The notes under the pieces were generated by a model that was not told the origin of the DNA, did no database searches, and saw only the letters and a list, made by a program, of their open reading frames with translations. 64,000 nt of DNA from SZUA-547 sp963669315 (lineage in GTDB: Bacteria > Pseudomonadota > Alphaproteobacteria > Rhodobacterales > Rhodobacteraceae): NCBI GenBank assembly GCA_963669315.1, contig OY770021.1, forward strand, positions 3,038,001-3,102,000. The letters are read 5' to 3'. The translations under genes and the position numbers were made by a program. Below, one piece after another: positions 45,799 to 54,589 of this stretch (the first letter of the stretch is position 1; each line of letters begins with the position of its first letter).

Positions 45799-46830
45799 TC
45801 AGGCGGCCGTCACGGCGTGATCCGGCTGGTATTCCTGCTCTCGCGACAAGACGGACCAAACAATCCTTGCGTTCTTGTTCGCCAGGGCGACGGCGACCAC
45901 GTTCGGATGCCGACGTTCGCGCAACCGGCCGATCCATTGGCTTCTGGGGTCATCCTTCCCGCCCGCCTTGCCAAGAACGGCTCTCGCGCCATGGATCATC
46001 AGCGTGCGCAGGTATCGATCACCGCGCTTGCTGATCCCAAAAAGCCGAGCCTTGCCACCGCTCGATCTTTGCTTCGGGACCAGCCCCAGCCAGGCCGCAA
46101 ACTGTCGGCCATTCCTGAAGCAGGTCCGATCGCCGACGGCAGCGACCAATGCGGTCGCGGTGATCGGTCCAATGCCTTCGATCTTGCCGATGCGTTGGCA
46201 CATGTCGTTGGTGCGGAAGAGGTCCCGTATCCGTCGTGTGTAGCAGGCGATGCGATGATCAAGTTCGGCCAGCTCCTTGCGAATGTCGCGCACGAGATCC
46301 CGGAGCATATCGGAGAGGCCGTCATCAGCGCCTTCCGCGATATGGACAACAGCGCGGCGCAACCGAGAAATGTCGCGGGGAATGACGACGCCATGCTCGG
46401 CGAGCAGCCCGCGGATCTGGTTCACCAGCCGGGTTCGACTCGCCACCAGGCGTTGGCGGATGCGATGAACCGCCTGGATCTCCAGTTGGTCCGAGGATTT
46501 CGGCGGCACGAAGCGCATTGACGGCCGACCGACGGCCTCGCAGATCGCCTCCGCATCGTTGCGATCGTTCTTGTTCGACTTCACGTACGGCTTCACGAAC
46601 TGAGGGCTGATCAGGCGCACTTCATGGCCGAAATCAGCAAGCACCTTCGCCCAGTAGTGCGCGCCGTTGGATGCCTCCATCCCAACAATACACGGAGGCA
46701 ATTCCGCAAAGAATTGCGGAACGGCGTCGCGTCGCAGTGTTTTCCGCAGGACCGCCTGATCCTGAGCGTCGACGCCATGAACCTCAAACACGTACTTTGC
46801 CAAGTCCAGGCCTACTCGAACGATCTGCAT
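45799..46830 (-). CDS. IS110-family transposase (IS1111 type)
   Basis: The 343-residue protein has the IS110 DEDD recombinase N-terminus (VGLDLAKYVFEVHG, then KNDRNDAEAICEA) and the C-terminal transposase-20 domain (IGKIEGIGPITATALVAAVG) with a conserved Ser-rich region (LGLVPKQRSSGGKARL). It acts as an RNA-guided site-specific recombinase. The gene is complete and starts at ATG 46830. Confidence 0.92.
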   Translation of the reverse strand: MQIVRVGLDLAKYVFEVHGVDAQDQAVLRKTLRRDAVPQFFAELPPCIVGMEASNGAHYWAKVLADFGHEVRLISPQFVKPYVKSNKNDRNDAEAICEAVGRPSMRFVPPKSSDQLEIQAVHRIRQRLVASRTRLVNQIRGLLAEHGVVIPRDISRLRRAVVHIAEGADDGLSDMLRDLVRDIRKELAELDHRIACYTRRIRDLFRTNDMCQRIGKIEGIGPITATALVAAVGDRTCFRNGRQFAAWLGLVPKQRSSGGKARLFGISKRGDRYLRTLMIHGARAVLGKAGGKDDPRSQWIGRLRERRHPNVVAVALANKNARIVWSVLSREQEYQPDHAVTAA

Positions 46831-46905
46831 GACATTGCTCCTTCATCGCAGTTGACGTTCGAAAGCTCACCCGCGGTGGCGGCGGGGTCCATACCATTGA
46901 CCCCG

Positions 46906-47195
46906 GTTCTGCAAGGTTTGATTTGGGCTGATGGCGATCGTCGCAGGTTGCGGTTCTCTGATCGCGGTATAGTCAAGAGCCGGATAGCGCAGTCCTTCGG
47001 GGGTCATGGTTCTCTCCGAGGTCGGGCGCTGCCGCCTCACTATGGCGTTCGGGGCTGATCGTCTCCAAATGTCATGTGCGGGGTCATTGGGCGGATAGCC
47101 CTCAGCCCCGACCGCAACCACGAGATCGATCCGGCTCCGTCCCCTGGGGACATTGCTCCCAGCCTCCTCCTCAGGCGGGATTTCGTCGTATCGCG
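46906..47195. other. Non-coding stretch between two IS110-family elements
   Basis: No supported gene. It probably includes the downstream non-coding end of the second IS110 element. CCATTGACCCCG (46894) and CGGGGTCATTGGG (47077) form an imperfect inverted pair across it. A minus-strand frame (MTPEGLRYPALDY and onwards) is open but unrecognised. Confidence 0.45.
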
Positions 47196-48236
47196 TCAGG
47201 CCGCAGCATCTCCTTTCCAACGGAAGTCCGTTTCATTCTTCCAAATCGCCAGCATCAGCACGGCCATTTTTCGGGCTGTGGCGACAGCGGCCTTCTTGAA
47301 GCCCTTCCGCCCGGCCAGCCGCATCGCCCATGACTTCAAGGGCGAGAAGCGTTTGACCAGCCGGATCAGACAGGTTGCGGCTTCAAACAGAAGTCCGCGC
47401 ATCTGCGCATCCCCACATTTCGATATCCGCCCGGAATAATCGACTTCGCCGGATTGGCGCCGCCGCGGCGTTAACCCGAGGAACGCGCCGACATCGGCGA
47501 CCTTTCGGAACCTGTCCGCATCATCGACGAGCGCGATGAAGTTGAGCGCGACGATCGGACCAACGCCCGGGATCGTCATCAGCCGCCGACATAGGGCGCT
47601 TTCGCGAGCGATGGCGCGCAAGTCCTTTTCCAATGCTCCTGCCGCTGCGCATAGCGTCTCATGGGCGACAATGAACCCGTCGGCGATGACCGCCAGAACC
47701 GGATCGGTCTCCCCAGCGGCGGCCAGCTGATCCCGGAACCCCTGACGCAACCGCCCTTTGTTGACGCCAGCCATGCGAATGCCGAACGTCTTCAGCACCC
47801 CCCGGACATGGCCTTCCAGGTCTTTGCGCAAACTGATGAGCCGTTCTCTTGCGCTCAGCAGAGTGCGCAGACGATCCGCATTCTGACTGCGAATATGAAC
47901 CTTTGTGAACCAACCCGTGCGTGCGAGTTGAGCCAACCCTTCAGCATCGGACGCATCCGATTTATTGAGTCGGGCTGACAACGCCTTGTGGGCTCTGCGG
48001 GCATCAATGCAAATGGCTGGCAGGCTGAGGCGCGTCAGGCCACGCTGAAGCCAGATCGACAGCTGACCGCTCTCGTGAACGATCCGTTCCGGACAGAGCT
48101 CTTTCTCGGCGAAGAACGCCGCCACCGCCGCAGGATCAGAAGACGTCGATCCGCGCCCGATGATCCTGCCGTCTCCATCGATGACGCAGATTGATATTTC
48201 TTTCAGGGATACATCCAGTCCGGCATACTGTTTCAC
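47196..48236 (-). CDS. IS110-family transposase, second element
   Basis: The product (346 residues) has the IS110 DEDD start (KQYAGLDVSLKEISICVIDG, then LNKSDASDAEGLAQLARTGW) and the C-terminal domain (LMTIPGVGPIVALNFIALVD, LGLTPRRRQSGEVDYSGRI). I chose the GTG at 48236 because AGGAG lies seven bases upstream; the ATG at 48251 is five codons earlier and lacks a site. It is clearly different from the IS1111-type transposase next door. Element ends were not determined. Intact and probably functional. Confidence 0.88.
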   Translation of the reverse strand: MKQYAGLDVSLKEISICVIDGDGRIIGRGSTSSDPAAVAAFFAEKELCPERIVHESGQLSIWLQRGLTRLSLPAICIDARRAHKALSARLNKSDASDAEGLAQLARTGWFTKVHIRSQNADRLRTLLSARERLISLRKDLEGHVRGVLKTFGIRMAGVNKGRLRQGFRDQLAAAGETDPVLAVIADGFIVAHETLCAAAGALEKDLRAIARESALCRRLMTIPGVGPIVALNFIALVDDADRFRKVADVGAFLGLTPRRRQSGEVDYSGRISKCGDAQMRGLLFEAATCLIRLVKRFSPLKSWAMRLAGRKGFKKAAVATARKMAVLMLAIWKNETDFRWKGDAAA

Positions 48237-48526
48237 GGTCGTTCTCCTCATGGCGTTGGTTGTGAGGCCGATCATATCGGACCTCGTTCGCCCTCGGAGA
48301 ACGACCGCCGCGATCACACCATGTCATGTGTCCGGCCTGTTGACGCGGAACACATGTCCGCTGGCCTTGATGAAGTCCGCGCGCCGAGTCCCTATCAGAC
48401 AACCGAGCTCTGAGGCTCCGACGCCACCACGGGGTGTCCCGGCCGCGGTCCCTCTCGATCATCATCATCCACGTTCGCCCTTGCAGTTCGAAGCGGCGGC
48501 AGTCAGCCGCCGAGGCTCAGATCGGC

Positions 48527-48733
48527 TCAAACCCTCGGCGCGGGCCGGTAGGTCTCGCCGCGCGTCATCACCGCCCAGGCGATCCGCGCGGTCTTGTTGG
48601 CCATCGCCACCGTGGCGACGCGGGCGGGCTTGCGTTCGAGAAGCGATCGCACCCAGACGCCGGTTCTGGTGTCGTTGGTTTCGGCCCTGCGGATGACCGA
48701 TGTGGCGCCGACGACAAGCAGTCGTCGCAGATA
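48527..48733 (-). pseudogene. IS110-family transposase C-terminal remnant
   Basis: The minus strand reads ETNDTRTGVWVRSLLERKPA and on through TVAMANKTARIAWAVMTRGE to a TGA at 48527, matching the last 65 or so residues of IS110 transposases. The start and catalytic domain are absent. Confidence 0.8.
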
Positions 48734-48830
48734 TCATCTCGACGACGGTCGATCCGTCCGGCAGCATTGCCAATTCGTCAGCCGCCCGCGCCTGAAACTC
48801 CCTGCTGTATTCCACGACCGGCGGACATGT
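48734..48830 (-). pseudogene. Phage Rz1-like lysis gene fragment
   Basis: Directly fused to the IS110 remnant, the minus strand encodes CPPVVEYSREFQARAADELA and LPDGSTVVEMI, which resembles the conserved C-terminal part of small lysis-associated proteins in alphaproteobacterial phages. About 30 codons survive. The call rests on memory of the family pattern. Confidence 0.4.
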
Positions 48831-48849
48831 CGCCAAGCCGCCAGCTTCA

Positions 48850-49254
48850 AAACCCGCCGTCGCGCAGCCGGTCAACCCCCACGCCGGTGAACGCGGCACG
48901 ATGGGCCGTGAAGAGATGGACGAGATCGAGCCTGCCATTGCCGCGGCGCAGGCCGAAGGGATTTCGGTCGATGGTCCGTTCCCGGTGAACGCTCTGATCT
49001 CTCCACCTTATGACGGGCGCGACTACGACCTGACGCTTGCGCTTTATCACGACCAGGTGGTGGCGCGGATGAACATGAATGAAACGACCACGCTCACGTT
49101 CGGCCTTCCTTTCGTTCGGACCTCGGTCGGGCACGGATCAGCGCTCGACATCGCGGGAAAGGACATCGCCGACCCTGGCGCGCTGGCCGCCACCTACAAC
49201 CATACCGTCGATCTGGCGCAGGCGCGCCGCGCCGCGCGGGGGGCAGAGCAATGA
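48850..49254 (+). pseudogene. PdxA-family dehydrogenase, C-terminal fragment
   Basis: The frame encodes the end of a 4-hydroxythreonine-4-phosphate dehydrogenase-type protein: NPHAGERGTMGREE, then LALYHDQ, then LTFGLPFVRTSVGHGSALDI, which carry the metal-binding His and substrate residues of the family. About 200 N-terminal residues are missing, removed by the IS110/phage patchwork on the left. Its stop overlaps the TRAP small permease start (ATGA), so it was once the first gene of that operon. PdxA paralogues next to TRAP genes usually act in sugar-acid catabolism, not vitamin B6 synthesis. Confidence 0.8.
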
Positions 49255-49763
49255 CCGGCCCCAGCGACACCCGCTTCGCCCGGGCTCGGGCGTCGATGAT
49301 CCGACTGCAGGAGCATCTTCTGATCCTAATCGCAGTGGCGATGACGCTCGTCGTCATCTACCAGATCGTGGCCCGGATCGGCGGCTTCTCGGTGCGCTGG
49401 ACCGAAGAGTTTGCCCGCTTCCTCAGCATCTGGGCGACCTTTCTTGCGGTGCCGATCCTGATTTCATGTGGACGGCTGATCAATATCGACTTCTTTCACC
49501 TGTCATTGCCGCCCTTGCTGCGCCGTATCGTTTCTTACCTGCAGATCGCTATCTCAGTCGTGGCTTTTCTCGTGCTGATCTGGATCGGATTGGACCAGGT
49601 CCAGACCACCTGGCGCCAGACCAGCCCTGGCCTGCTTTGGCCGATGGGGCTCTTCACCCTGCCCATCGTCGTCTGCTCGGTCCTCAGCCTTGCGGAAATT
49701 CCGGATTGGATAGCCACCGCGCGCCGGGACGGCCACGACACTGACATGGAGAAGTACCTATGA
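49251..49763 (+). CDS. dctQ: TRAP transporter small permease (DctQ-like), second set
   Basis: The 170-residue protein has four predicted membrane helices (LLILIAVAMTLVVIYQIVAR first) and the family segment RWTEEFARFLSIWATFLAVP. It is complete, starts within the end of the PdxA remnant and overlaps the next gene by 4 bp. Because the large permease is truncated and no binding protein is nearby, the transporter is probably dead even though this gene is intact. Confidence 0.85.
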   Translation: MTGPSDTRFARARASMIRLQEHLLILIAVAMTLVVIYQIVARIGGFSVRWTEEFARFLSIWATFLAVPILISCGRLINIDFFHLSLPPLLRRIVSYLQIAISVVAFLVLIWIGLDQVQTTWRQTSPGLLWPMGLFTLPIVVCSVLSLAEIPDWIATARRDGHDTDMEKYL

Positions 49764-50032
49764 CCGTCGGGATGATACTCATCGTTTTGGCCGTACTCAT
49801 GGCGATCGGTCTTCCGGTCTCTATCGCCGTTCTGGTGCCTTCGCTCCTTTACCTTTTCATCGACGAGATACCGCTCTCGTCGGCCATCGGGCGCATGTCC
49901 GGTTCGGTGAATTCGTTCACTGTCATGGCCGTTCCGTTTTTTATCATCGCGGGTCAGGTTATGAACAACAGCGGGCTGACCGAAAAACTGGTAGCCTTCA
50001 CCCGCTGCCTGGTTGGGCATATGCGCGGCGGG
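49760..50032 (+). pseudogene. dctM: TRAP transporter large permease, truncated after about 91 residues
   Basis: The frame starts MTVGMILIVLAVLMAIGLPV and matches DctM up to VGHMRGG, where homology stops; family members have about 430 residues. The frame then runs on to 50146 through unrelated sequence belonging to the neighbouring element. The rest of dctM is not found on the right of that element. Confidence 0.82.
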
Positions 50033-50194
50033 TTCCCATTCAATGCCATCTTCTATCCCTGCGGCCTCGGCGAGGAGAAGGACCAGCCGAGATCCAAACC
50101 ACAATGGCGCACTCGCGACCTTGGTTCTGGATCGCGCTCTTTCTAAGTGGTTTCGCGGCCGAAGCGCTTAGGTTGGAAATAGTGGCTCGACGTC

Positions 50195-51673
50195 TTATGG
50201 CCGTCGCCTTCGCCGCATGTATTTTTCGCGCCGTTCCCTGGCCAGAGGATGATCGCGGGGAAGCGCCCGCCAAGGCCCGACCCCAGCTGACCATTTCAGA
50301 AACTGGCTGAAACTGTCGACCTGATCGTCATGGAGTGCGCGCGGAAATCCTAGGAGCTCCCGCTTGAACTCCGCGAGCCAAGGGGCTCCTCTTGGAAGAA
50401 ATACCTTGCCCTCCTCGACAGGAGCGCACGCGGCATTGAACCGGATCTTCTTATCGCCTTCGGGTTTGACCAATGCGAACCGCGATCGGTTAACGTCGTG
50501 GCACTCTTGAAAGAGCGGCTTTCCCGAGGCCGCGTTCTCAATCAAAACCCGGTCCGCCTCCCATTGGTCGCCCAGCTGCAGGCACTTTCGTTTGAGATCG
50601 GGAAAGTCCAGCCGGTCGCGGAAGACGTCCAGAAGATACCATTGGTTTTCGCGGAAGCCCCAGGTCGTGCAGACCGAGAAATCGCTCCTCGGATCGGCGG
50701 ACATCGCCGTATCCCAGCTCTGAACGACGAGCTGGTAGGATGATCTCGGTCCAGGTTTTTCGTAGACGCGAAACCATTCCCAACGCAAAGGCGACCCGTC
50801 GGGCGCAATCGGGTTTTGCTGGTATTGCATATTGAATATGGCTGAACCCATTTCGCGCCGCATGCGCTCAAGGTTTTCGAGGCTCATGCGCAGAGGATCG
50901 AGAACTGTGCCGGCCATTCGTTCATGGAATCGTCCGTGACCGATCGCGATCCTTTCATCCTCCTCTGCGATCGCTTTCAGATTGAGGTGCCGATAGGTTC
51001 CCTTTTCGAGTAGATAGCCCGCCGGATCCATTTCATGCAGCCGCTGCTGGATCGCCACCACCCGCCCATTGGCCGGATCGTCAAAGCGCGACAGGAGCGA
51101 GCCTTCGATGTAATTCTGAGCGCGATAGAGTTCCGTCTCGGACTCCGCATCGCCAGCCTTCAGAAGATCATCGATGATAAGATAATCACATCCTCTCCCG
51201 GTAACGGCGCCGCCGATGGAGACCGCCTTGCGGCCGCCGCCCTTGGATGTCTGGAACTCATCCTGCGTGTTGCCTCGCTGGGCGAGCCGGGTCTTCATGA
51301 AGAGCCGCTGATACCAGGCGCTCTCCATCACCCGGCGGCAATCCTCGGAATGCTTGCGAGCGAGGTCGAGCCCGTAGCTGGCCACGATGATTTTGCGTGA
51401 CGGACCATGGCCAAGCAGGAAGGCCGGGAAGGCGACGGCGGTTGTGATCGACTTGAGGTGCCGGGGCGGCACATTGATTACAAGGCGCTGGTTCTTTCCG
51501 CGTCGGATATTATCGAGCTCATGGCACATCGCTTCGATATGCCAGTTCGGCGCAAATGCCGTCGATCCTCCCCGGTGCAGTTCTTCGAAAACCTTCCAGA
51601 CGAAGGCGTAGAACGAACTACGGTAGAGCGCGTCCGTACAAAGTCGGGCGGCATGCGGGTCTTCAATAGTCAT
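50195..51673 (-). CDS. Phage terminase large subunit
   Basis: The 492-residue protein has the ATPase domain (Walker A-like NVPPRHLKSITTAV near residue 68, Walker B DYLIIDDLL) and a C-terminal RNase H-like nuclease domain (VQSWDTAMSADPRSDFSVCT, and HDDQVDSFSQFL near the end). This is the usual layout and length of terminases that cut and package phage DNA. ATG 51673 has GGAGGG upstream and overlaps the DUF5681 stop. No portal or capsid gene follows, so the product cannot package on its own. Confidence 0.9.
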   Translation of the reverse strand: MTIEDPHAARLCTDALYRSSFYAFVWKVFEELHRGGSTAFAPNWHIEAMCHELDNIRRGKNQRLVINVPPRHLKSITTAVAFPAFLLGHGPSRKIIVASYGLDLARKHSEDCRRVMESAWYQRLFMKTRLAQRGNTQDEFQTSKGGGRKAVSIGGAVTGRGCDYLIIDDLLKAGDAESETELYRAQNYIEGSLLSRFDDPANGRVVAIQQRLHEMDPAGYLLEKGTYRHLNLKAIAEEDERIAIGHGRFHERMAGTVLDPLRMSLENLERMRREMGSAIFNMQYQQNPIAPDGSPLRWEWFRVYEKPGPRSSYQLVVQSWDTAMSADPRSDFSVCTTWGFRENQWYLLDVFRDRLDFPDLKRKCLQLGDQWEADRVLIENAASGKPLFQECHDVNRSRFALVKPEGDKKIRFNAACAPVEEGKVFLPRGAPWLAEFKRELLGFPRALHDDQVDSFSQFLKWSAGVGPWRALPRDHPLARERREKYMRRRRRP

Positions 51674-52125
51674 GTCTTTCCCTCCACAGGGTCGTCCATG
51701 ACGGCATCCAGGCCGCTTGCACCCGCCATTTCAAAAAAATGTTTCAGCACGTCGCGATCCACTTCAGTGATGTCCGGCGCATTGTTTTCGGCTTCGCCAG
51801 CTTGCTGTATGGACTTGTTCTCCTCCACCACCTGCAGGGCCAATGGCAGCAGGCGGATGAGACGGTTCGCAGCGCCTGGATCGCCGCCCAGAGCCGCCTT
51901 GGTGAGAAGCATCATGAAGGCCTCCAATTGGGTGGCCTTGCGGGACTTGCCGTTTTCCCGGATCGAGATTTCTCGATACAGCGTCTTCTCAAATATCGAT
52001 GCGGCGCTCTTCGACCCTTTAGGCCGCCCTTTCGGATTGCCGGACTGGCCCTTCTTGAACTGTGTAGCTTTCGGTGGCTTGCCGTAGCCGACCTCATAGT
52101 CGTCGTCCTGATCATCCATCGACAT
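51670..52125 (-). CDS. DUF5681 domain protein
   Basis: The 151-residue protein contains the DUF5681 core: FKKGQSGNPKGRPKGSKS followed by a helical region. These proteins are small, basic near the N-terminus, and commonly sit just before terminase genes, where a small-subunit-like or DNA-binding role is suspected but unproven. It overlaps the methyltransferase by 14 bp and the terminase by 4 bp, so the three form one operon. Confidence 0.8.
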   Translation of the reverse strand: MSMDDQDDDYEVGYGKPPKATQFKKGQSGNPKGRPKGSKSAASIFEKTLYREISIRENGKSRKATQLEAFMMLLTKAALGGDPGAANRLIRLLPLALQVVEENKSIQQAGEAENNAPDITEVDRDVLKHFFEMAGASGLDAVMDDPVEGKT

Positions 52126-53539
52126 CGGTCGTCTCCCCGATCTCGGCGGCGGCTACCGCAGCTGCGCGTTGATCCCAGGTCTCACCGGATGTCGCCAAGA
52201 TCGCCTTTTGACCGGTCAGCGCCTGCCAGCGGCGGATGGCGACATCGACATAGAGTGGATCGAGTTCGATCAGCCGGGCGCGTCGCCCGGTCTTCTCGGC
52301 CGCCAGAAGCGTCGCGCCGGAGCCGCCAAAGGCGTCGAGCACGACATCGCCGCGATGGGTGACGTCCATGATCGCGTCGGCGACCAGCGCTGTCGGCTTG
52401 ACTGTCGGATGATCGGCGAGATCCACCTCCCGGCCAGCTCCGAAGCTGTTGACGCCCGCGTAATCCCAGACATTGGTCCGGTTGCGGCCATGCCGCCCCA
52501 GCTCCACATTGTTAAGATGCGCCGCGCCGGGCTTCTTGAAGATCGCGACCAGTTCGTGCTTGGAGCGGTAGAGACTGCCCATGCCCCCATTGGTCTTGTT
52601 CCAGACGCAGAGATTGATCAGCTCAAATCCGCTTGCCTTGCCCGCCCTGATCAGCTGGTCGATATGGCGCCAGTCCATGCAGACCATCGCGATCCCGCCT
52701 TTGACGAGACGGGCCTCGAGATGGACGATGCTTTTTTCCAGGAAGGCCTGGAACTCGCTCTCTGACATCTCGCCGGAGGCCATCCTGAATTCCCGGTGAC
52801 CACTCTCTTCGCCGCACCGGACATGTCCGTTCACTGGCACGTTATAGGGGGGATCGGTGAACGCCATGCGGGGCGTCTCGCCCCCAAGAAGGCGCGCATA
52901 GCTTTCCGCCTCGAGCGCGTCCGCGCAAAGAATACGGTGCTCGCCGAGGAGCCAGAGATCCCCAGGCGCCGATACGGCGGGCCGGGCCCGATCCGGCGCC
53001 TCGACCGTCTCGGGCTCCGGATCGGCGGCATCGGCGCCTCCGATCACGAGGTCGATCTCCGGCATCTCGAAGCCGGTGATGTCGAGTTGGAAGTCGAGTT
53101 CGCCGGAGAGGCTGAGATCCATCAGATCCCCGAACTCGATTCTGAGCGCGTCTTCATTCCAGTCCGAGAGCTCGGCCAGCTTGTTGTCGGCGATCCGCAG
53201 CGCACGCGCTTCGGCCTCGCTCAGGTGATCGGCGATCACCGTCGGGACCGTCTTGAGCTCGAGCGCTTTGGCCGCCTCAAAGCGGCCGTGCCCGGCGATG
53301 ATCACGCCTTTCCCGTCGATCAGGATGGGAACAACGAATCCAAAGGCCGCAACCGACTCCTTCAGCTTCGCGATGCCCGCCGGATTGTGGGTCCGGTTGT
53401 TGCGCATATAGGGTTTGAGTTTTGAGAGTGAAGTCTGGACCACCTTGTCGGCCATCCAGATTGGTTGGGGTTCATCGACGGCCGCAGCTGTCGGCTTTGA
53501 GCAAAAGGACATAAACGTCTCCATTTGTGTGCGCCGCAT
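52112..53539 (-). CDS. ParB-domain DNA methyltransferase (N4/N6 type)
   Basis: The 475-residue protein fuses an N-terminal ParB/Srx-like domain (about 30-150, with GVIIAGHGRFEAAKAL) to a DNA methylase domain with catalytic DPPY (FTDPPYNVPVNG, about residue 232) and the AdoMet-binding VLDAFGGSGATLLAAE. It probably methylates adenine or cytosine amino groups in host or phage DNA. Start may be 53539, or ATG 53524 five codons in; neither has a good ribosome site. It heads the terminase operon. Confidence 0.88.
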   Translation of the reverse strand: MRRTQMETFMSFCSKPTAAAVDEPQPIWMADKVVQTSLSKLKPYMRNNRTHNPAGIAKLKESVAAFGFVVPILIDGKGVIIAGHGRFEAAKALELKTVPTVIADHLSEAEARALRIADNKLAELSDWNEDALRIEFGDLMDLSLSGELDFQLDITGFEMPEIDLVIGGADAADPEPETVEAPDRARPAVSAPGDLWLLGEHRILCADALEAESYARLLGGETPRMAFTDPPYNVPVNGHVRCGEESGHREFRMASGEMSESEFQAFLEKSIVHLEARLVKGGIAMVCMDWRHIDQLIRAGKASGFELINLCVWNKTNGGMGSLYRSKHELVAIFKKPGAAHLNNVELGRHGRNRTNVWDYAGVNSFGAGREVDLADHPTVKPTALVADAIMDVTHRGDVVLDAFGGSGATLLAAEKTGRRARLIELDPLYVDVAIRRWQALTGQKAILATSGETWDQRAAAVAAAEIGETTDVDG

Positions 53540-53957
53540 ATGGGCGCGCTTAAATCGGAGATCGCTTCGGACGTGTTTGGAGAGAGCACAAAAGCAACTC
53601 CCCGGACCGAAGTGATCCAGTGAAGCCGCCCCTTGAATGCTCTCTGCTCAGTTGAGCTCAGGCTTAGGCCTGTGAGTGCTGCCTTAGGACAGGCGCCCTT
53701 CCTCAGGAAGGACAGTCCAGAGATAGGATGCCCATTCCCCATTTGCAAGAGGAAAAATTTACTAACCCATTGTTATTGTGAAATAATCAGGGCAGTGGTA
53801 CGTGCTGAGGCGGCTCACTCTTTCTCGACTGCATGCTCTCGAAGCGCTGGACTTCCGCGCCAAAGAGAGCGTCACTGTCCTCACGCCCGGATCCGACCCG
53901 GGCTCTCCTCAGTACCGGGGGATGGCCTTTCGCCAGCCCGGAGATGAGGAGAGAACC
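53540..53957. other. Divergent intergenic region of the phage-like element
   Basis: About 418 bp separate the minus-strand methyltransferase operon from the plus-strand DUF3489 operon, so it should hold both promoters. A hairpin with arms CCTTCCT/AGGAAGG lies near 53698. AT-rich sequence at 53750-53785 is a candidate promoter area. No gene is supported. Confidence 0.5.
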
Positions 53958-54188
53958 ATGCCGAAATCCAAAGAGACCAAGATCGCGAAAGTCACCGCGA
54001 TGTTGGCGCGAGAATCCGGCGCAAGCCTGGGGGCGATCTGTGATGCAACCGACTGGCAGGCGCACTCGGTCCGCGCCGCGATCAGCGGCCTGCGCAAATC
54101 GGGCCACGAGGTCGAACGCACGCCGGCCGAGGGCGCGAAAGGCGGATCCGTCTACCGGATAATCACATCGCCCGAGGCGGCGTCATGA
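53958..54188 (+). CDS. DUF3489 domain protein
   Basis: A 76-residue protein starting at an ATG with GAGGAGAG upstream. It matches DUF3489: KIAKVTAMLARESGASLGAI, a WQAHSVRAAISGLRK helix-turn-helix-like part and GGSVYRI at the end. It is probably DNA-binding. Its stop overlaps the DUF2924 start, and the pair typically precedes a serine recombinase, as here. Confidence 0.82.
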   Translation: MPKSKETKIAKVTAMLARESGASLGAICDATDWQAHSVRAAISGLRKSGHEVERTPAEGAKGGSVYRIITSPEAAS

Positions 54189-54589
54189 CCGTCGCCGAGA
54201 TCGAGACGATGGATCGGTCTGGCCTGATCGCCGCCTGGGCCCAAGTCTTCGACGCGCCGGTCCCAAAGAGCCTCAGCCAGACTTTCATGCGCCGCTTTCT
54301 CGCCTTCGAGTTGCAGACGCGCAAGAAGGGCGGCTTGTCCGCCAGGCTGCGCCGCGAGCTGACGCGTGGCGAAGAGCGGCGAGCAAAGCCGAAATCCTCG
54401 GCGCTGAAGCCCGGGGGCCGCCTGATCCGGGAATGGAACGGGGTCAGCCATGTGGTCGATGTGACCGACAGCGGTTTCGACTGGCGCGGAAAGCGCTACC
54501 GCTCGCTCTCGGCCGTCGCCCGGGAAATCACCGGCGCGCACTGGTCCGGCCCGCGCTTCTTCGGCCTGAACGGCGGGGCGGGCTCATGA
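54185..54589 (+). CDS. DUF2924 domain protein
   Basis: A 134-residue protein matching DUF2924: MDRSGLIAAWAQVFDAPVPK near the start, LKPGGRLIREWNGVSHVVDV in the middle and RYRSLSAVAREITGAHWSGP near the end. The function is unknown; it is nearly always found between DUF3489 and recombinase genes. It overlaps both neighbours by 4 bases, so the three are translationally coupled. Confidence 0.85.
   Translation: MTVAEIETMDRSGLIAAWAQVFDAPVPKSLSQTFMRRFLAFELQTRKKGGLSARLRRELTRGEERRAKPKSSALKPGGRLIREWNGVSHVVDVTDSGFDWRGKRYRSLSAVAREITGAHWSGPRFFGLNGGAGS

Larger units (their letters stand above)
45500..46905 (-). mobile_element. IS110-family element, IS1111 subgroup
   Basis: The transposase gene is bracketed by a perfect 13-bp subterminal inverted repeat: TATGGACCCCGCC at 45517-45529 and GGCGGGGTCCATA at 46881-46893. 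Subterminal repeats distinguish the IS1111 subgroup from other IS110 elements. Exact ends are uncertain by about ten bases. About 270 bp of non-coding sequence lies downstream of the transposase, the position of the guide RNA gene in this subgroup. Confidence 0.75.

Noticed and set aside
45460..46521. 353-residue plus-strand ORF after the LuxR gene
   Set aside because: It is antisense to the IS1111-type transposase and its non-coding end; no family pattern.
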